The notes under the pieces are model-generated. The model was not told where the DNA came from. It made no database searches and saw only the letters and a program-made list of their open reading frames with translations. From Kaistella palustris DSM 21579 (GTDB taxonomy: Bacteria; Bacteroidota; Bacteroidia; Flavobacteriales; Weeksellaceae), in the NCBI RefSeq assembly GCF_000422265.1, contig NZ_AULL01000002.1, positions 1 through 52,221 on the forward strand: a stretch of DNA of 52,221 nt. The letters are read 5' to 3'. Both the position numbers and the translations under genes were made by a program. This document shows, piece by piece, positions 44,708 to 52,221 of this stretch (within the stretch, counting starts at the first letter, position 1; every line of letters begins with the position of its first letter).

Positions 44708-45727
44708 TTATTTTACGGATGAAATTAACTTTCGGTAAGCGAAATAAGTTAATGCCATCTTATTTTTCATTGCAAAGCCGACGATTTTGATACCGTTGTG
44801 ACGAGTTCGAAATTTAAATTTTTTAAAAGCGACAGATAAATTCTTATCATGCATTATATTTTTGATCTCCCTGATTTTTTCTAAATCGGTGAAACTTTTG
44901 TCTATATAGATTCGGTCCAGCGAAAGAAACGCTGAATGAATAAGTTGTAATTTAAGTTGTCTGCTGAAATCGAATTTAGTATTATTTTCAAGCAATAGAC
45001 CTAACTTATTATGGAGATCTACGAAATTCTCCCACCATTCTCTCTGGAATTTTCTCGATCGGGATAAAACATGTTGCCGGTAATTATAATAGAACTTTCC
45101 TTTCATATAAAAGAAGGAATTTACATGCACCATATATGCCGGCGTAAACAAGTAATCCTCTCCAAATTTTAATAAGGGATCAAAATAAACCTCATTGTTT
45201 ATTAATATTTCTTTTTTGATTAAACAGACGCACGCTGACAAGACGGGAATACCTCCAAAGTCTTCAGTTACCAAAAGGGTAGGATAAAATTGCGCTATAA
45301 TATCATTTTTATCGAACAAACCACCCTTAATATCGCGCGCCATTTCGCTTCTACCTTCAGGTCCGACGTGATAATAATCACACATAACCACATCGGTTTG
45401 ATTCGTATCATCAATTACTTGTGTCATATTTTCGTACATTTCCGGCTCAATCCAATCATCGCTATCAACAAAGGTAATATAATCACCCGAAGCTGCGTCA
45501 ATTCCTGTATTCCGGGCTACTGAAACACCGCCATTTTTTTGGTGGATCACTTTAATTCGATTATCAAGTTCAGCAAACTCATCGCAAATCTTCCCAGAAT
45601 TATCTGTGGAATCATCATTAACCAAAATAATTTCTAAAGCACGGTGAGTTTGAGCGATTATTGAATTAATACATTGATGCAAATATTTTTCAACATTGTA
45701 TACTGGTACTATTACAGAGATTTTCAT
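44708..45727 (-). CDS. GT2-type glycosyltransferase
   Basis: This 339-residue GT-A enzyme has ISVIVPVYNVEKYLHQCINS, ILVNDDSTDNSGKICDEFA, KNGGVSVARNTGID and the metal-binding VDSDDWIEPEM. The C-terminal third is family-specific and basic. It is closely related to the gene before it (45724-46662) and overlaps it by ATGA, so the pair probably arose by duplication and then diverged in acceptor. Confidence 0.92.
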   Translation of the reverse strand: MKISVIVPVYNVEKYLHQCINSIIAQTHRALEIILVNDDSTDNSGKICDEFAELDNRIKVIHQKNGGVSVARNTGIDAASGDYITFVDSDDWIEPEMYENMTQVIDDTNQTDVVMCDYYHVGPEGRSEMARDIKGGLFDKNDIIAQFYPTLLVTEDFGGIPVLSACVCLIKKEILINNEVYFDPLLKFGEDYLFTPAYMVHVNSFFYMKGKFYYNYRQHVLSRSRKFQREWWENFVDLHNKLGLLLENNTKFDFSRQLKLQLIHSAFLSLDRIYIDKSFTDLEKIREIKNIMHDKNLSVAFKKFKFRTRHNGIKIVGFAMKNKMALTYFAYRKLISSVK

Positions 45728-46662
45728 TTGTGTAATTTTGAAAGAGTATAATTGAGCGAATAATAAGAACCCGTTTTATGAGCAATGTAAAATAAAGGTC
45801 TAATTTTAGGATTTACATAAATCCCTAAAATAATCTCGTAATTTTCTTCAACAAGTTCCTTTAAATGAGAACGGCGTTGCGAGGAAGTCAGAGATTTATC
45901 AAAATACAATATTCTAATCATTCTACTTAATGGGAAATGTAAAGACTTTTTGTAAAACTCGGTTCCTTTATAGTCCTTAAGAGCTTTTTTAATTTCGTGA
46001 TATAGTAGACGATCATTTTTAATATCAAAATGTAATTGACTTAGACCGTTTTCCGTATCTCTATAAATGTAAGTAGTTTTTGTATTTGTTTGAATAATTT
46101 TGCAAAGATTAAGATACTGTAGATTAAACAATGCGTCTTCCCCAAATTTTAAGTCAGGGTTAAACTGTAGTTTATTGTTAATTATAATATCTCTTTTAAA
46201 AAATTTGGCCCATGGTCCGGGAAAATGTGGATACAAAAAAAAATCTTTTATAAAAGAAGTTTTTTCGTACCGTCTATCTACAAGCTTTAGATGTTCGTGA
46301 ATCTCGCTATTTAAGTCCCGCGAAATATTTACTAAAATCCAATCAGCATTTAAATTGTCGGTAATACTATTAAAATAATTTTCGGTGATATAATCATCAC
46401 TATCAATAAAAGTGATCCATTCGCCTACTGCGGCTTTGATCCCTACATTTCTGGCATTGCTTACACCAGCATTTTGTTGATGGAAAACTCGGACTCTCTC
46501 ATCTAAGCAAACATACTTATCACATATCTCTCCACTACGATCAGTGGATCCGTCATTGATTAGAATTATTTCAAAATCCGCGATTTTCTGTCTTACGATA
46601 GATTCTATACACTGCTCCAAATACTTTCCCGCATTATAAACGGGAACAATTACTGAGATCAT
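45724..46662 (-). CDS. GT2-type glycosyltransferase
   Basis: This 312-residue GT-A enzyme has ISVIVPVYNAGKYLEQCIES, ILINDGSTDRSGEICDKYV, NAGVSNARNVGI and FIDSDDYITENY. It overlaps the upstream GT2 (46659) and the downstream paralogue (45727) by 4 bases each, so the three GT2 genes form one tightly coupled block. Confidence 0.92.
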   Translation of the reverse strand: MISVIVPVYNAGKYLEQCIESIVRQKIADFEIILINDGSTDRSGEICDKYVCLDERVRVFHQQNAGVSNARNVGIKAAVGEWITFIDSDDYITENYFNSITDNLNADWILVNISRDLNSEIHEHLKLVDRRYEKTSFIKDFFLYPHFPGPWAKFFKRDIIINNKLQFNPDLKFGEDALFNLQYLNLCKIIQTNTKTTYIYRDTENGLSQLHFDIKNDRLLYHEIKKALKDYKGTEFYKKSLHFPLSRMIRILYFDKSLTSSQRRSHLKELVEENYEIILGIYVNPKIRPLFYIAHKTGSYYSLNYTLSKLHK

Positions 46663-47600
46663 AATTTATCGGGATTACATTTAAGAAATGCAAAGGAATG
46701 ATCTTCTATTGATATCCTACGATACTTTTCAATATTTATTCTCTCTGTTATCAAATATTTTAAATCATTTACAGCTTGGAACGCTCCATTGAAGTTCCCT
46801 TTAAATGTTCTTTTTACAACTTCTTTGCAATAAAATAAATAATAATGTCGAAAATTGAAGAGCTGATTTGGCGCTGATAAAATAAGTGACATCATCCGCA
46901 ATCTGTATTTATCTTCGTCAGATGCTGCATGCGTTTTACTGTTTAATTTGTCATGACAGATCTTTGCATGGGGATAAACTCCAATTTTCAATTTTTTGTG
47001 TAGTAACCTATCAACAAAATTATCGTCCTCACCATAATGGTAAAAGGAAGGACTAAACCCGCCCACCTTTTTAAGGCATTCTTTCGTAATCAACCAAGCT
47101 GCGGCATTAATAAATCCTGATTCATAAACCCTATCCTCGACCCTGTCTAATACAAAGTCAGAATATAATCCTTTACATCTTTCACTACCGATAACAGATT
47201 CAAAAAAAGGCTCTAATTCATCTCCGCCACCATTAAGGTGCAATGGAGATATAATACCATATTCCGGAGTCTTTCTGCTAATATTAACGAGTTTTTCTAA
47301 ACTATCGCCAATAACCCAGGCATCCTGATTTAATAATAGAAAATACTCACCTCCAAGATCCAGGGCTTTTTCAAGTCCAAGATTATTTGCAGCACCAAAA
47401 CCAAGATTTTTTTCAGAGGCAATGAGCACCACTTCAGGAAATACACTTTTAATGTAACTCACTGTTTCGTCAGAAGATGCATTATTTATAACAATAGTTT
47501 GAACGCCTTCACCTGCATTTTTTAAACTGGTTAGGCATTTATCAATCCAATTATACTGCATTCCATTCCACGTAACCACAATTGCAAATACGTTCTTCAT
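46659..47600 (-). CDS. GT2-type glycosyltransferase, rhamnosyltransferase-like
   Basis: This 313-residue GT-A enzyme of the WbbL/rhamnosyltransferase-like branch has VFAIVVTWNGM, TIVINNASSDETVSYI, KNLGFGAANNLGL and LLNQDAWV. FYHYGEDDNFVDRL carries the conserved ED pair. The start at 47600 overlaps the upstream stop by ATGA and gives the canonical MKNVFAIVVTWN opening; the frame is open 8 codons further. Donor sugar unknown. Confidence 0.9.
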   Translation of the reverse strand: MKNVFAIVVTWNGMQYNWIDKCLTSLKNAGEGVQTIVINNASSDETVSYIKSVFPEVVLIASEKNLGFGAANNLGLEKALDLGGEYFLLLNQDAWVIGDSLEKLVNISRKTPEYGIISPLHLNGGGDELEPFFESVIGSERCKGLYSDFVLDRVEDRVYESGFINAAAWLITKECLKKVGGFSPSFYHYGEDDNFVDRLLHKKLKIGVYPHAKICHDKLNSKTHAASDEDKYRLRMMSLILSAPNQLFNFRHYYLFYCKEVVKRTFKGNFNGAFQAVNDLKYLITERINIEKYRRISIEDHSFAFLKCNPDKL

Positions 47601-49465
47601 CTTACTGTTTTCTGACTTTTGCACTTAATTTTTTTTATAGCTAGAATACTCTGGGGATAACGTTTTAAAGTAAGGATGATCTTTTCCTTCGGTGTAAGTT
47701 GAAGATTCTCAAAATTTTTACGTACATCATTCATTCGAGCTTTTAATTGTAGATTATCCTCTGGCGTAAAAGTCAATAAAGAACTTTCAATGATTTTAAC
47801 AATGGAAGGAAACCTGATAAAAGTTTCTTTTAAAGTGTTTCCAAGTGCGTAGGGGTCGCTAAATTTCCCTTCACCATATCCATAAGGACTACCCAACAAA
47901 AATGGCACAGGAGAATTACTTTGATCGTAGTCCGCCCATCCAAAATCAATTATTTTTAATTGGAATGTATTATTTTTTTTCAAAACTAAAAAGTTATCGG
48001 GTTTAATATCCCTGTGTTGTATTCCTTCGTCAATTAGGATTTCTAAGATTCCAATACTATCTTCTATAATCTTTTTTATATTTTTTAGTGTCCAAAATGA
48101 CCCCTGACTATATAAACTCGAGATAGGGTCCCCTTTTAAAAACTCCATTTGCAGCAAAGTAAAATCACCTTTTTTCGTTGCGCTAATTAATTTTGGAGCT
48201 ATATCCCGATCTTTCAACTTTGTTAAGCCATTCGCTTCATTAGATGCGATCGGATCTAAACATACTTTGACAATGCAGTTTTTTTCCACATTATGAAAAA
48301 CGTCAGTAAAAATAGCTTTATTTCCTAACCGTGCCACCTGCCGTGAAAGAAGTACACCATACTCCTTTGGCTGATATCCTAATGTTGTGAACTGCATATT
48401 ATAAAAAACAGAATGGTCAACAGGTACTACAAAACGGTATCCTCGTTTGTCGAAGAAACCGTCCAATATTTTTTTAACCGCGGTGTTGGGCATCAATGAA
48501 TGGTATTCTATTTTCGCCTTTTCAGATAATCGTTCTAGCTTTATTTTATAATCTGGCGCCACTTCATATTTCTGGACATAGGCATGATATAACAGCGAAT
48601 AAAAGTGATCTTTATCATTAGGTACTGGTATAACAGCATTAAATTGTGTTTTAGTTTCCAGCAAATGTTCTTGCCATTTTTGATCATAATAATTATCTCC
48701 TACGTATCTAAAATCGAAAGGAATATTTTCATTTCCAATACGTACGTTATATTGTGCTCGAAGCGAATCTAAAGGATATTCTGGTGTAGCACTACATAAG
48801 TAAACTATATAATTTAGATTTTCAACTAAAAGATCAATATCGCCGTGCCCTTCCAAAGTATATTCATCAGGAAGACATTCATAATTACGGAGAACGATAT
48901 AATCTATGCTATTATTGAGCAGATAAAATAACTCATGAATATTTTTAAAACCGTTTACACCTAGACAATTTTCAGTTATCTTCTGATGATCTTTGTAGAC
49001 ATCTATGTTTTCCAGAAAATCGTCAGTGTTTTTTCCGAGCAGTATGGTTAAATCTTTATTGCTTTCAAAGGTGTTGTCAGAAGCATGAATTTTATGCCCG
49101 CCACCTGTGATTTCACGCAGAGATGTTTTGAAGTCAAATATGTTAGTATTGACCTGTCGTGCCCCAGAAGAAGTTTCCCGCCAATCATAAGTTGGATGTT
49201 CGTCTCTGAATACAAATAATTGAAACGAACCATCACCACAATGTTCTATTTTGGCAAGCAATAAATTTTTATAGTCTTCAAAGTTAAGATGTCGCTGAGA
49301 ATGGGCATAAAATGGAAACAAGTTGTGCAGAAAGTTATTTGTATCCCATTCAAAGTTTAAAGTTTTAACAATGCTAAACTGCTGGACTATTTTTCTGACT
49401 ATAATTTCCTTGTGTTCAGCAGCTTTTGACCAAATTATTAAAGTATGAATTTCACTTAGGTTCAT
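47597..49465 (-). CDS. Multidomain nucleotidyltransferase-like / protein-kinase-like fusion, candidate chain-capping enzyme
   Basis: About 622 residues in three parts. Residues 1-150 form an alpha/beta segment with FRDEHPTYDWRETSSG and GGGHKIHASD; I recall similar stand-alone proteins in Gram-positive capsule or teichoic acid loci, unverified. Residues ~175-330 look like a nucleotidyltransferase fold: GHGDIDLL (D209, D211) and a third carboxylate in IPFDFRYV (D251). Residues ~370-590 are a kinase-like domain with all key residues: K400 (IVKVCL), E410, HRDIKPDN (484-491) and DFG (507-509). The start at ATG 49465 overlaps the wzt stop by ATGA; ATG 49477 is an alternative. Placement directly after wzt, as for the kinase WbdD in E. 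coli O8/O9, suggests capping of the glycan; that role is inference. Confidence 0.8.
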   Translation of the reverse strand: MNLSEIHTLIIWSKAAEHKEIIVRKIVQQFSIVKTLNFEWDTNNFLHNLFPFYAHSQRHLNFEDYKNLLLAKIEHCGDGSFQLFVFRDEHPTYDWRETSSGARQVNTNIFDFKTSLREITGGGHKIHASDNTFESNKDLTILLGKNTDDFLENIDVYKDHQKITENCLGVNGFKNIHELFYLLNNSIDYIVLRNYECLPDEYTLEGHGDIDLLVENLNYIVYLCSATPEYPLDSLRAQYNVRIGNENIPFDFRYVGDNYYDQKWQEHLLETKTQFNAVIPVPNDKDHFYSLLYHAYVQKYEVAPDYKIKLERLSEKAKIEYHSLMPNTAVKKILDGFFDKRGYRFVVPVDHSVFYNMQFTTLGYQPKEYGVLLSRQVARLGNKAIFTDVFHNVEKNCIVKVCLDPIASNEANGLTKLKDRDIAPKLISATKKGDFTLLQMEFLKGDPISSLYSQGSFWTLKNIKKIIEDSIGILEILIDEGIQHRDIKPDNFLVLKKNNTFQLKIIDFGWADYDQSNSPVPFLLGSPYGYGEGKFSDPYALGNTLKETFIRFPSIVKIIESSLLTFTPEDNLQLKARMNDVRKNFENLQLTPKEKIILTLKRYPQSILAIKKIKCKSQKTVR

Positions 49466-50742
49466 ATTTTCTGCCATTGATGTTTCATTAAAAAAATAGA
49501 CATGTCATTAACCACCAATCTGCCATTCTTGTAATAATCACCTTCCAAAACATGTAAATATGCGGCACCCTGAATATAATCAAAAATATGTTCTCCAAAC
49601 TTGACTGAAACATTTATTTTATAGGTATCAGGTTTGAGATTAAATCCGTTTAATGGCTCACAAATAAACTCATCCGTTTTATCTTTTCCTGAAAGCAAAA
49701 AATTTACACCAATGTCTTTTGAATCAAAAGTATAAACGCGCACATCATCCTTGCTAAACACAGTGATTCTAATGGTCGCTGCAGTTTCTATTTTGCTTTT
49801 AATAGTAATGTTAAATTTTACTTGATCACCTATATTTGCTGTGTTATTTAGCAAAGAAGTTTGTATACTGAAATGGGAAATTATTACTTCTTTGCTCTCA
49901 TCCTCTAAACGTTTAGAAAAATCATACACTTCCGCGCTGTCTATTTCATTATTCTTTCTATACAAATTAATTGTTTCCTCTACACCTCCTTTATACTGTA
50001 TTGTTCCATTATTCAACAAAATCCCTTTACCACACAAACTTTGGACCGCCGCCATATTATGACTCACAAATAAAACCGTCCTGCCTTCGCCTTTACTCAC
50101 ATCGCCCATCTTACCCAGGCATTTTTTCTGAAACTCGGCATCACCAACAGCAAGAACCTCATCGACGATCAGGATCTCAGATTCCAGATGCGCGGCTACG
50201 GCAAAGGCCAACCGCACATACATGCCGGAAGAATAGCGTTTTACAGGCGTATCGATGTAACGTTCCACCCCTGCAAAATCCACGATCTCATCAAACTTCC
50301 TTTTAATTTCCTGGCGGCGCATTCCCAGGATCGCCCCATTCAGAAAGATGTTTTCCCTACCCGTCATTTCCGGATTAAAACCCGTCCCTACTTCCAGTAA
50401 AGAAGCGATCCGGCCCTGCACTTCAAAATGTCCCGTCGTCGGTTTCGTAACGCGGCTCAGTAATTTTAAAAGCGTCGATTTCCCTGCCCCATTCCGACCG
50501 ATGATTCCCACGGCATCGCCTTTTTCAATTTCAAAATTGATGTCCTTCAAAGACCAGACATAATCGCTCTCCCCCTTTGCAGTGCGGTCATTGCTCTCGC
50601 CAATTTTTAAGAAAGGATCTTCCTTACCACGCATTTTTGCCCAGAAGCGGTTCAGGTCATGGGAGATCGTGCCTGTGCCGACTTCACCAAGGCGGTACTG
50701 TTTTGAGATGTTGTGGGCGATGATGGCGGTTGAGGATTTCAA
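49462..50742 (-). CDS. wzt: ABC transporter ATP-binding protein, Wzt-like with C-terminal extra domain
   Basis: This 426-residue cytosolic ATPase powers export of the polysaccharide through the Wzm-like permease. The ATPase domain (1-255) has Walker A GRNGAGKST (82-90), signature YSSGM (170-174), Walker B ILIVDE (190-195) and the switch His in FVSHNM. About 145 residues beyond position 280 form a beta-rich domain in the place where Wzt proteins carry their glycan-binding domain (DDVRVYTFDS ... YLHVLEGDYYKNGR). TTG 50742 is the start that fits the family. G+C drops sharply at about residue 245, exactly between the two domains, which points to recombination that swapped the specificity domain. 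Confidence 0.93.
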   Translation of the reverse strand: MKSSTAIIAHNISKQYRLGEVGTGTISHDLNRFWAKMRGKEDPFLKIGESNDRTAKGESDYVWSLKDINFEIEKGDAVGIIGRNGAGKSTLLKLLSRVTKPTTGHFEVQGRIASLLEVGTGFNPEMTGRENIFLNGAILGMRRQEIKRKFDEIVDFAGVERYIDTPVKRYSSGMYVRLAFAVAAHLESEILIVDEVLAVGDAEFQKKCLGKMGDVSKGEGRTVLFVSHNMAAVQSLCGKGILLNNGTIQYKGGVEETINLYRKNNEIDSAEVYDFSKRLEDESKEVIISHFSIQTSLLNNTANIGDQVKFNITIKSKIETAATIRITVFSKDDVRVYTFDSKDIGVNFLLSGKDKTDEFICEPLNGFNLKPDTYKINVSVKFGEHIFDYIQGAAYLHVLEGDYYKNGRLVVNDMSIFLMKHQWQKI

Positions 50743-50756
50743 ATGAGTGAAGCGTT

Positions 50757-50880
50757 GAGGGTTGACAGTTGACAGTTAATGGGTTGTGAGGGGCAAAAAT
50801 AACAATTTAATTGTATCTGTGCGTTTTATGGTGAATTTCTTTAAATGGTTGACGGTTGAAAGTTAACAGTTGATAGCGGA
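50757..50880. repeat. GTTGACAGTT-type low-complexity repeats between wzm and wzt
   Basis: The 188-base gap holds two short tracts of the unit GTTGACAG/GGTTGAAA (50757-50780 and 50845-50880), the inverse of the TCAAC unit seen at 29413 and 52167. No gene in the gap. Confidence 0.65.
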
Positions 50881-50930
50881 TGCGTGCAGGCCATTGGGAA
50901 TTGCAAAATTCAACTATTGAAGGACGTAAA

Positions 50931-51779
50931 TTAAACCGTATCCATGAAACTCTTTTCGACTTTGTTGAAGATCACCGTGCCCAAAATTAAGATCACCGTG
51001 ATGAAGAGGCCACTCCAAACCAGATTAATAACATCAAAACTGCCGGAACCAAGAAAGGCATACCTGAAGCATTCAAACACCGAAGATAAAGGATTCATAT
51101 AGACGAGGAAGCGGAACTTTTCGGGCAAAGCGGAAGTGGGATAAACCACGGGCGTGATATACATGAAAAGCTGCACACCAAAAGTGAGCAGAAAACTGAG
51201 GTCCTTGTATTTGGTCGTCAGCGACGAGAATATCATTCCCATGCCAAGTGCAAACATGGCCATCAGTAAAACCAGGACCGGCGTCAGAAAAATCCAGGCG
51301 TTGGGATGCACGGCTTCGGTAAAAAACACATAGTACAGCAGTACGAGAATAAAGATGCCAAACTGTACGGCAAATTTGAGCAGCGAGGACGCTACAATCG
51401 ACAACGGCATGATGAGCCGCGGGAAATATACCTTGCCAAACATTCCGGCATTGGCGGTAAAGACGGATGAGGTCTTGGTGAGACTTTCTGAGAAATAGTT
51501 CCACACTGTGATGCCCGAAAGATAAAACAGGATCTGCGGCATACCGTCGGTGGAAAGTTTCGCGATATTGCCAAAAAGCAATACGTAAATCGCGGTGGTG
51601 AGCAGGGGCTGCACAATAAACCACAGCGGTCCCAGGACCGTCTGTTTGTAAAAAGTAATGAAATCTTTTTTAACAAGCATTAAAAGAAGATCCCGGTAGG
51701 CCCAGACTTCTTTCAGATTAAGTGAAAAAACGGACTGTTTGGAATTGATGAAATAAGTGGTGGGCGTTTCTTTGTTCAT
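50931..51779 (-). CDS. wzm: ABC-2 type polysaccharide export permease, Wzm-like
   Basis: This 282-residue inner-membrane protein has six hydrophobic helices and the family features LVKKDFITFYKQTVLGPLWF, QPLLTTAIYVLLFG, FYLSGITVWNYF and MNPLSSVFECFRYAFLG. It forms the channel through which the undecaprenyl-linked glycan passes, with the Wzt-like ATPase encoded 188 bases downstream. It is the first gene of the locus in this window, and its G+C is at the genome level, unlike the glycosyltransferase genes. The promoter is not obvious in the repeat-rich sequence upstream. Confidence 0.93.
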   Translation of the reverse strand: MNKETPTTYFINSKQSVFSLNLKEVWAYRDLLLMLVKKDFITFYKQTVLGPLWFIVQPLLTTAIYVLLFGNIAKLSTDGMPQILFYLSGITVWNYFSESLTKTSSVFTANAGMFGKVYFPRLIMPLSIVASSLLKFAVQFGIFILVLLYYVFFTEAVHPNAWIFLTPVLVLLMAMFALGMGMIFSSLTTKYKDLSFLLTFGVQLFMYITPVVYPTSALPEKFRFLVYMNPLSSVFECFRYAFLGSGSFDVINLVWSGLFITVILILGTVIFNKVEKSFMDTV

Positions 51780-52221
51780 ATAGTTTTGCAGAACGTGTTG
51801 AAAGTGAGATCAGGTTTTTACAGCAGTTTAAAGTTTTTGGGCTGTTTTTCAGACAGCAGCAAAAGTAAGGAAAAATGGATGGTATTGTGATATTTTGCAA
51901 GTGTGGCTTTTGGGCCTTTTTCTTTGGGTGAGTGTGGTGAATTTATATCATTCTTGTCGAAGCGGGGCTGTTGCGCCTGTCCACGGGTGTTGCGCCTGTC
52001 GAAGGATGGTTGCTGAGCCTGTCGAAGCACGGTTGCTGAGCCTGTCGAAGCATCGTCGGCTTGGCGCCTCCTCGCAATGACGGGTTAAATCCTCACTTCG
52101 CACATTTTCAAATTATCAAATTATCCAATTATCAAATCAGCACATTTCGATCTAACTGTTTTACCCACTGTCAACTGTCAACTATCAACTGTAAACTATC
52201 ACCCCTCTTCAGCGGACTTTC
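51780..52221. other. Gene-free repeat-rich right end of the window
   Basis: No gene seen. It contains the 23-base tandem at 51989-52053, a CTCCTCGCAATGACGGG element end (52067-52084), an AAATTATCAAATTATCCAATTATC stretch (about 52110-52136), and TCAAC-type repeats (52167-52200). The polysaccharide operon promoter should lie in the first ~150 bases, but I cannot pick it. Confidence 0.6.
51989..52053. repeat. Tandem 23-mer containing GAGCCTGTCGAAGCA
   Basis: Two near-identical units (52008-52030 and 52031-52053, GGTTGCTGAGCCTGTCGAAG plus CAC/CAT) follow two degenerate ones (TTGCGCCTGTCGAAGGAT and TTGCGCCTGTCCACGGG). The core CTGAGCCTGTCGAAGCA is a common interspersed sequence in many bacterial genomes. 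Confidence 0.8.

Noticed and set aside
51895..52080. Plus-strand 61-codon frame at the right end
   Set aside because: It consists of the translated GAGCCTGTCGAAGCA tandem and other repeats.

Overview
The window reads as chromosomal DNA of a Bacteroidota (Flavobacteriia) bacterium, most like the Chryseobacterium/Kaistella group. The reasons are two giant secreted proteins with type IX secretion (T9SS) sorting domains, a SusC/SusD pair, a DUF6520-type small secreted peptide, RteC- and AraC-type regulators, several start-proximal boxes matching the Bacteroidota -7 consensus TAnnTTTG, and frequent ATGA start/stop overlaps. No rRNA, tRNA or CRISPR array was recognised.

Layout. 1-238: 5' end of an IS1182-like transposase running off the left edge. 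350-9872 (minus): two large T9SS cargo proteins with related C-terminal modules, each with a hairpin terminator, separated by a repeat-rich spacer. 10095-12682 (minus): an RteC-family protein and a membrane-anchored TPR/AraC regulator. 12977-22117: a secretion/uptake locus. A plus-strand run (small lipoprotein, CPxSGxW protein, MauE-fold membrane protein, DUF6520 peptide) converges on a minus-strand susC-susD-S9 peptidase operon, with a shared hairpin at the junction. 22118-23324: repeat-rich spacer, REP-like elements, and a structured element that may encode a small RNA divergent from a small HTH gene. 23325-28768: AT-rich accessory island of unrelated small genes (GNAT acetyltransferase, unknowns, small membrane proteins, a winged-helix operon with a palindromic operator), several with their own -7 box. 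29139-31083: a small HTH-like gene converging on a tightly coupled four-gene cassette (unknown 252-aa protein, DUF5675, two holin-like membrane proteins). 31930-32913: lipoate-protein ligase. 32923-34160: composite array of interspersed repeats. 34174-51779 (minus): a surface-polysaccharide locus.

The polysaccharide locus encodes an ABC exporter (Wzm-like permease and Wzt-like ATPase with a C-terminal extra domain), an unusual multidomain protein that joins a nucleotidyltransferase-like segment to a complete protein-kinase-like domain, three GT2 enzymes, a membrane acyltransferase, three GT4 enzymes plus a fourth at the 3' end, an EpsG-type polymerase, another GT2, and two ATP-grasp ligases. 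My reading is that the glycosyltransferases build a chain, the acyltransferase and ATP-grasp enzymes decorate it, and the kinase/nucleotidyltransferase protein caps it for recognition by the Wzt C-terminal domain. That would parallel the WbdD-Wzt logic of E. coli O8/O9 antigens but with a different architecture. Base composition changes abruptly inside wzt at its domain boundary and again just before the last GT4 gene, so the AT-rich 35.3-50.0 kb block looks like an exchangeable cassette. One GT4 gene is out of frame with its natural ATG across a run of 10 A's (possible phase variation), and the 3' remnant of a lost gene lies directly upstream of it.
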